Below, one piece after another: positions 6,577 to 7,630 of a stretch of DNA of 7,630 nucleotides (its first letter is position 1; every line of letters begins with the position of its first letter). This DNA comes from Planctomycetes bacterium UBA1146 (lineage in GTDB: Bacteria > Planctomycetota > UBA8108 > UBA1146). The stretch covers positions 1,928-9,557 of the forward strand of contig DCAA01000010.1 of the NCBI GenBank assembly GCA_002311345.1, in the 5' to 3' direction. The notes beneath the pieces are model-generated. The model searched no databases, had not been told where the DNA came from, and saw only the letters and a list, made by a program, of their open reading frames with translations. The position numbers and the translations under genes were made by a program.

Positions 6577-7630
6577 TGATCCGCTCCCTACTGCTGTTAC
6601 TCCCGCTCGCCCTCGGTTGCCAGACGATCAACGATCTCACTTCGCAACCGGAAGGCCCGTGGACACGGGCAGAGTTGAGCGATGCCAAACAAACCTCTTC
6701 GCTGGCGGATGTGAACGCGTTCATCGCCGAATTGAAGAGCCAGGGCGCTCCCATCGTCGTCTCGACCCTGGGAAAGAGCGCCGGGGGGCGTGACATCCCG
6801 CTGGTGGTGCTCGCCGATCCTCCCTGTATCAACGGAGACGAGGCACGTGCTTCTGGGCGAGCCGTGATCTACCTGCAAGCCAACATCCATGGTGGCGAGG
6901 TGGAGGGGAAAGAAGCGGCACTGGCGATACTCAGAGATGCTTGCCGCGGCAAGTACCCGCTGTGGTTGCCGAATCTGGTGATCGTGTGCGTCCCTGTCTA
7001 CAACGTCGACGGCAACGAGGCACTGGGACCAGGACTGCGTCAACGAGGTCACCAGGATGGACCCGACCCGGTCGGTCGACGTACCAACGATGACCGGCTC
7101 GATCTCAATCGTGATTGCCTCAAAGCGGATTCTCCCGAGATGCGTGGCGTACTGGCTCGAGTCTGGAAGGTGTGGGATCCACACGTGGTACTCGATCTCC
7201 ACACCACCAATGGAACCCGTCACGGATTCAGCCTCACCTACTCGCCACCACTGGGTGCCGATGTCGATGCTGCCATCCAGCACTGGTCGAAGAAGGTGCT
7301 GCTTCGCGATGTCGCCGACAAGTTGCGAGAAAAGCACGGCATCCTCACTTTTGACTACGGCAATTCATCGAGTCGCAGCCAACCGCGAAGCTGGACCTCC
7401 TTCTCGCCCCAGCCGAGGTATGTCACCAATCATGCCGGGATCAGGAATCGATTTGGCATCCTGTCGGAAGCGACCTCGTTTTTACCGTTTGCTCATCGCA
7501 TCGAGGCCACCACGCTGTTCACCTCTACCGTAATCACTCATGTCGCCGCCCATGTCGATGATGTGATCAGGATCTGCGCCGAGGCCGATCAGCGCAGCCG
7601 CCAGATGGCCGATGAGGGCGGGAAATTGGG
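6552..7630 (+). CDS. M14-family zinc carboxypeptidase-like lipoprotein, partial (3' end outside the window)
   Basis: The frame is open for 359 codons to the window edge. The N-terminus is a lipoprotein signal: MAQSIQKLMIRSLLLLL, then lipobox LALG-C with Cys23 as the lipidated residue. Zinc ligands are in NIHGGE (His113, Glu116) and DLHTTNG (His217). DLNRD supplies the substrate-binding Arg187. ILSEATSF carries the probable catalytic Glu306. All M14 key residues are present, so it should be an active metallopeptidase removing C-terminal residues from peptides or peptidoglycan fragments; the substrate is unknown. It is tethered to a membrane facing the periplasm. I chose ATG 6552 because it gives a normal-length signal with Lys/Arg and has GGAG 14 bases upstream. 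ATG 6576, overlapping the upstream stop as TGATG, is a good alternative (a 14-residue signal and no Shine-Dalgarno). Either way translation is probably coupled to the giant gene. The missing part probably holds a C-terminal beta domain, as in similar bacterial members. Confidence 0.9.
   Translation, partial: MAQSIQKLMIRSLLLLLPLALGCQTINDLTSQPEGPWTRAELSDAKQTSSLADVNAFIAELKSQGAPIVVSTLGKSAGGRDIPLVVLADPPCINGDEARASGRAVIYLQANIHGGEVEGKEAALAILRDACRGKYPLWLPNLVIVCVPVYNVDGNEALGPGLRQRGHQDGPDPVGRRTNDDRLDLNRDCLKADSPEMRGVLARVWKVWDPHVVLDLHTTNGTRHGFSLTYSPPLGADVDAAIQHWSKKVLLRDVADKLREKHGILTFDYGNSSSRSQPRSWTSFSPQPRYVTNHAGIRNRFGILSEATSFLPFAHRIEATTLFTSTVITHVAAHVDDVIRICAEADQRSRQMADEGGKL

Noticed and set aside
6597..7337. 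Minus-strand open frame of 246 codons opposite the M14 gene.
   Set aside because: The plus strand carries the complete M14 zinc and catalytic motifs across the same bases.
1..7630. Search for CRISPR arrays, IS ends, tRNA/rRNA genes and riboswitches.
   Set aside because: No regularly spaced repeats, transposase frames, terminal inverted repeats or conserved RNA motifs were seen by eye.

Overview
The window looks like chromosomal DNA from a fairly GC-rich Gram-negative-type bacterium that uses the standard code: the large gene ends in tandem TGA codons and uses TGG for Trp. Export signals, a lipoprotein signal and a CXXCH haem motif all imply a periplasm. The large protein and the small TPR-like protein resemble families I remember from Planctomycetota. 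That placement is from memory, not a search, so it is tentative.

Layout. (1) On the minus strand, 1480 to 113, is a full-length nucleotide-sugar 6-dehydrogenase (WbpA/WecC type). One in-frame TGA at codon 72 breaks it, although the same frame carries every family motif on both sides. (2) A 170-base divergent intergenic region follows. (3) On the plus strand, 1651-2241, is a small membrane-anchored TPR-like protein. Its TGA stop is followed by 39 further open codons and by a hairpin placed like a bacterial SECIS element. A strong intrinsic terminator closes this unit at 2387-2425. (4) A second plus-strand unit has a candidate promoter near 2483-2511. It holds a 1337-residue exported protein (2563-6576) with one CXXCH motif, a long helical region, a beta-rich region, a C-terminal transmembrane helix and a cytoplasmic tail. 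Overlapping its end is a lipoprotein of the M14 zinc carboxypeptidase family (from 6552, running off the window).

How they fit. The dehydrogenase would make a nucleotide-linked uronic acid for a surface polysaccharide; as written it is disabled unless the TGA is an error or is suppressed. The two plus-strand units both encode envelope proteins. The giant protein and the M14 lipoprotein are probably co-translated and may work together at the periplasmic face, but nothing in the sequence proves a shared substrate. The points most worth checking are the two in-frame TGA codons, especially the possible selenocysteine at 2239-2241, and the unassigned giant CXXCH protein.
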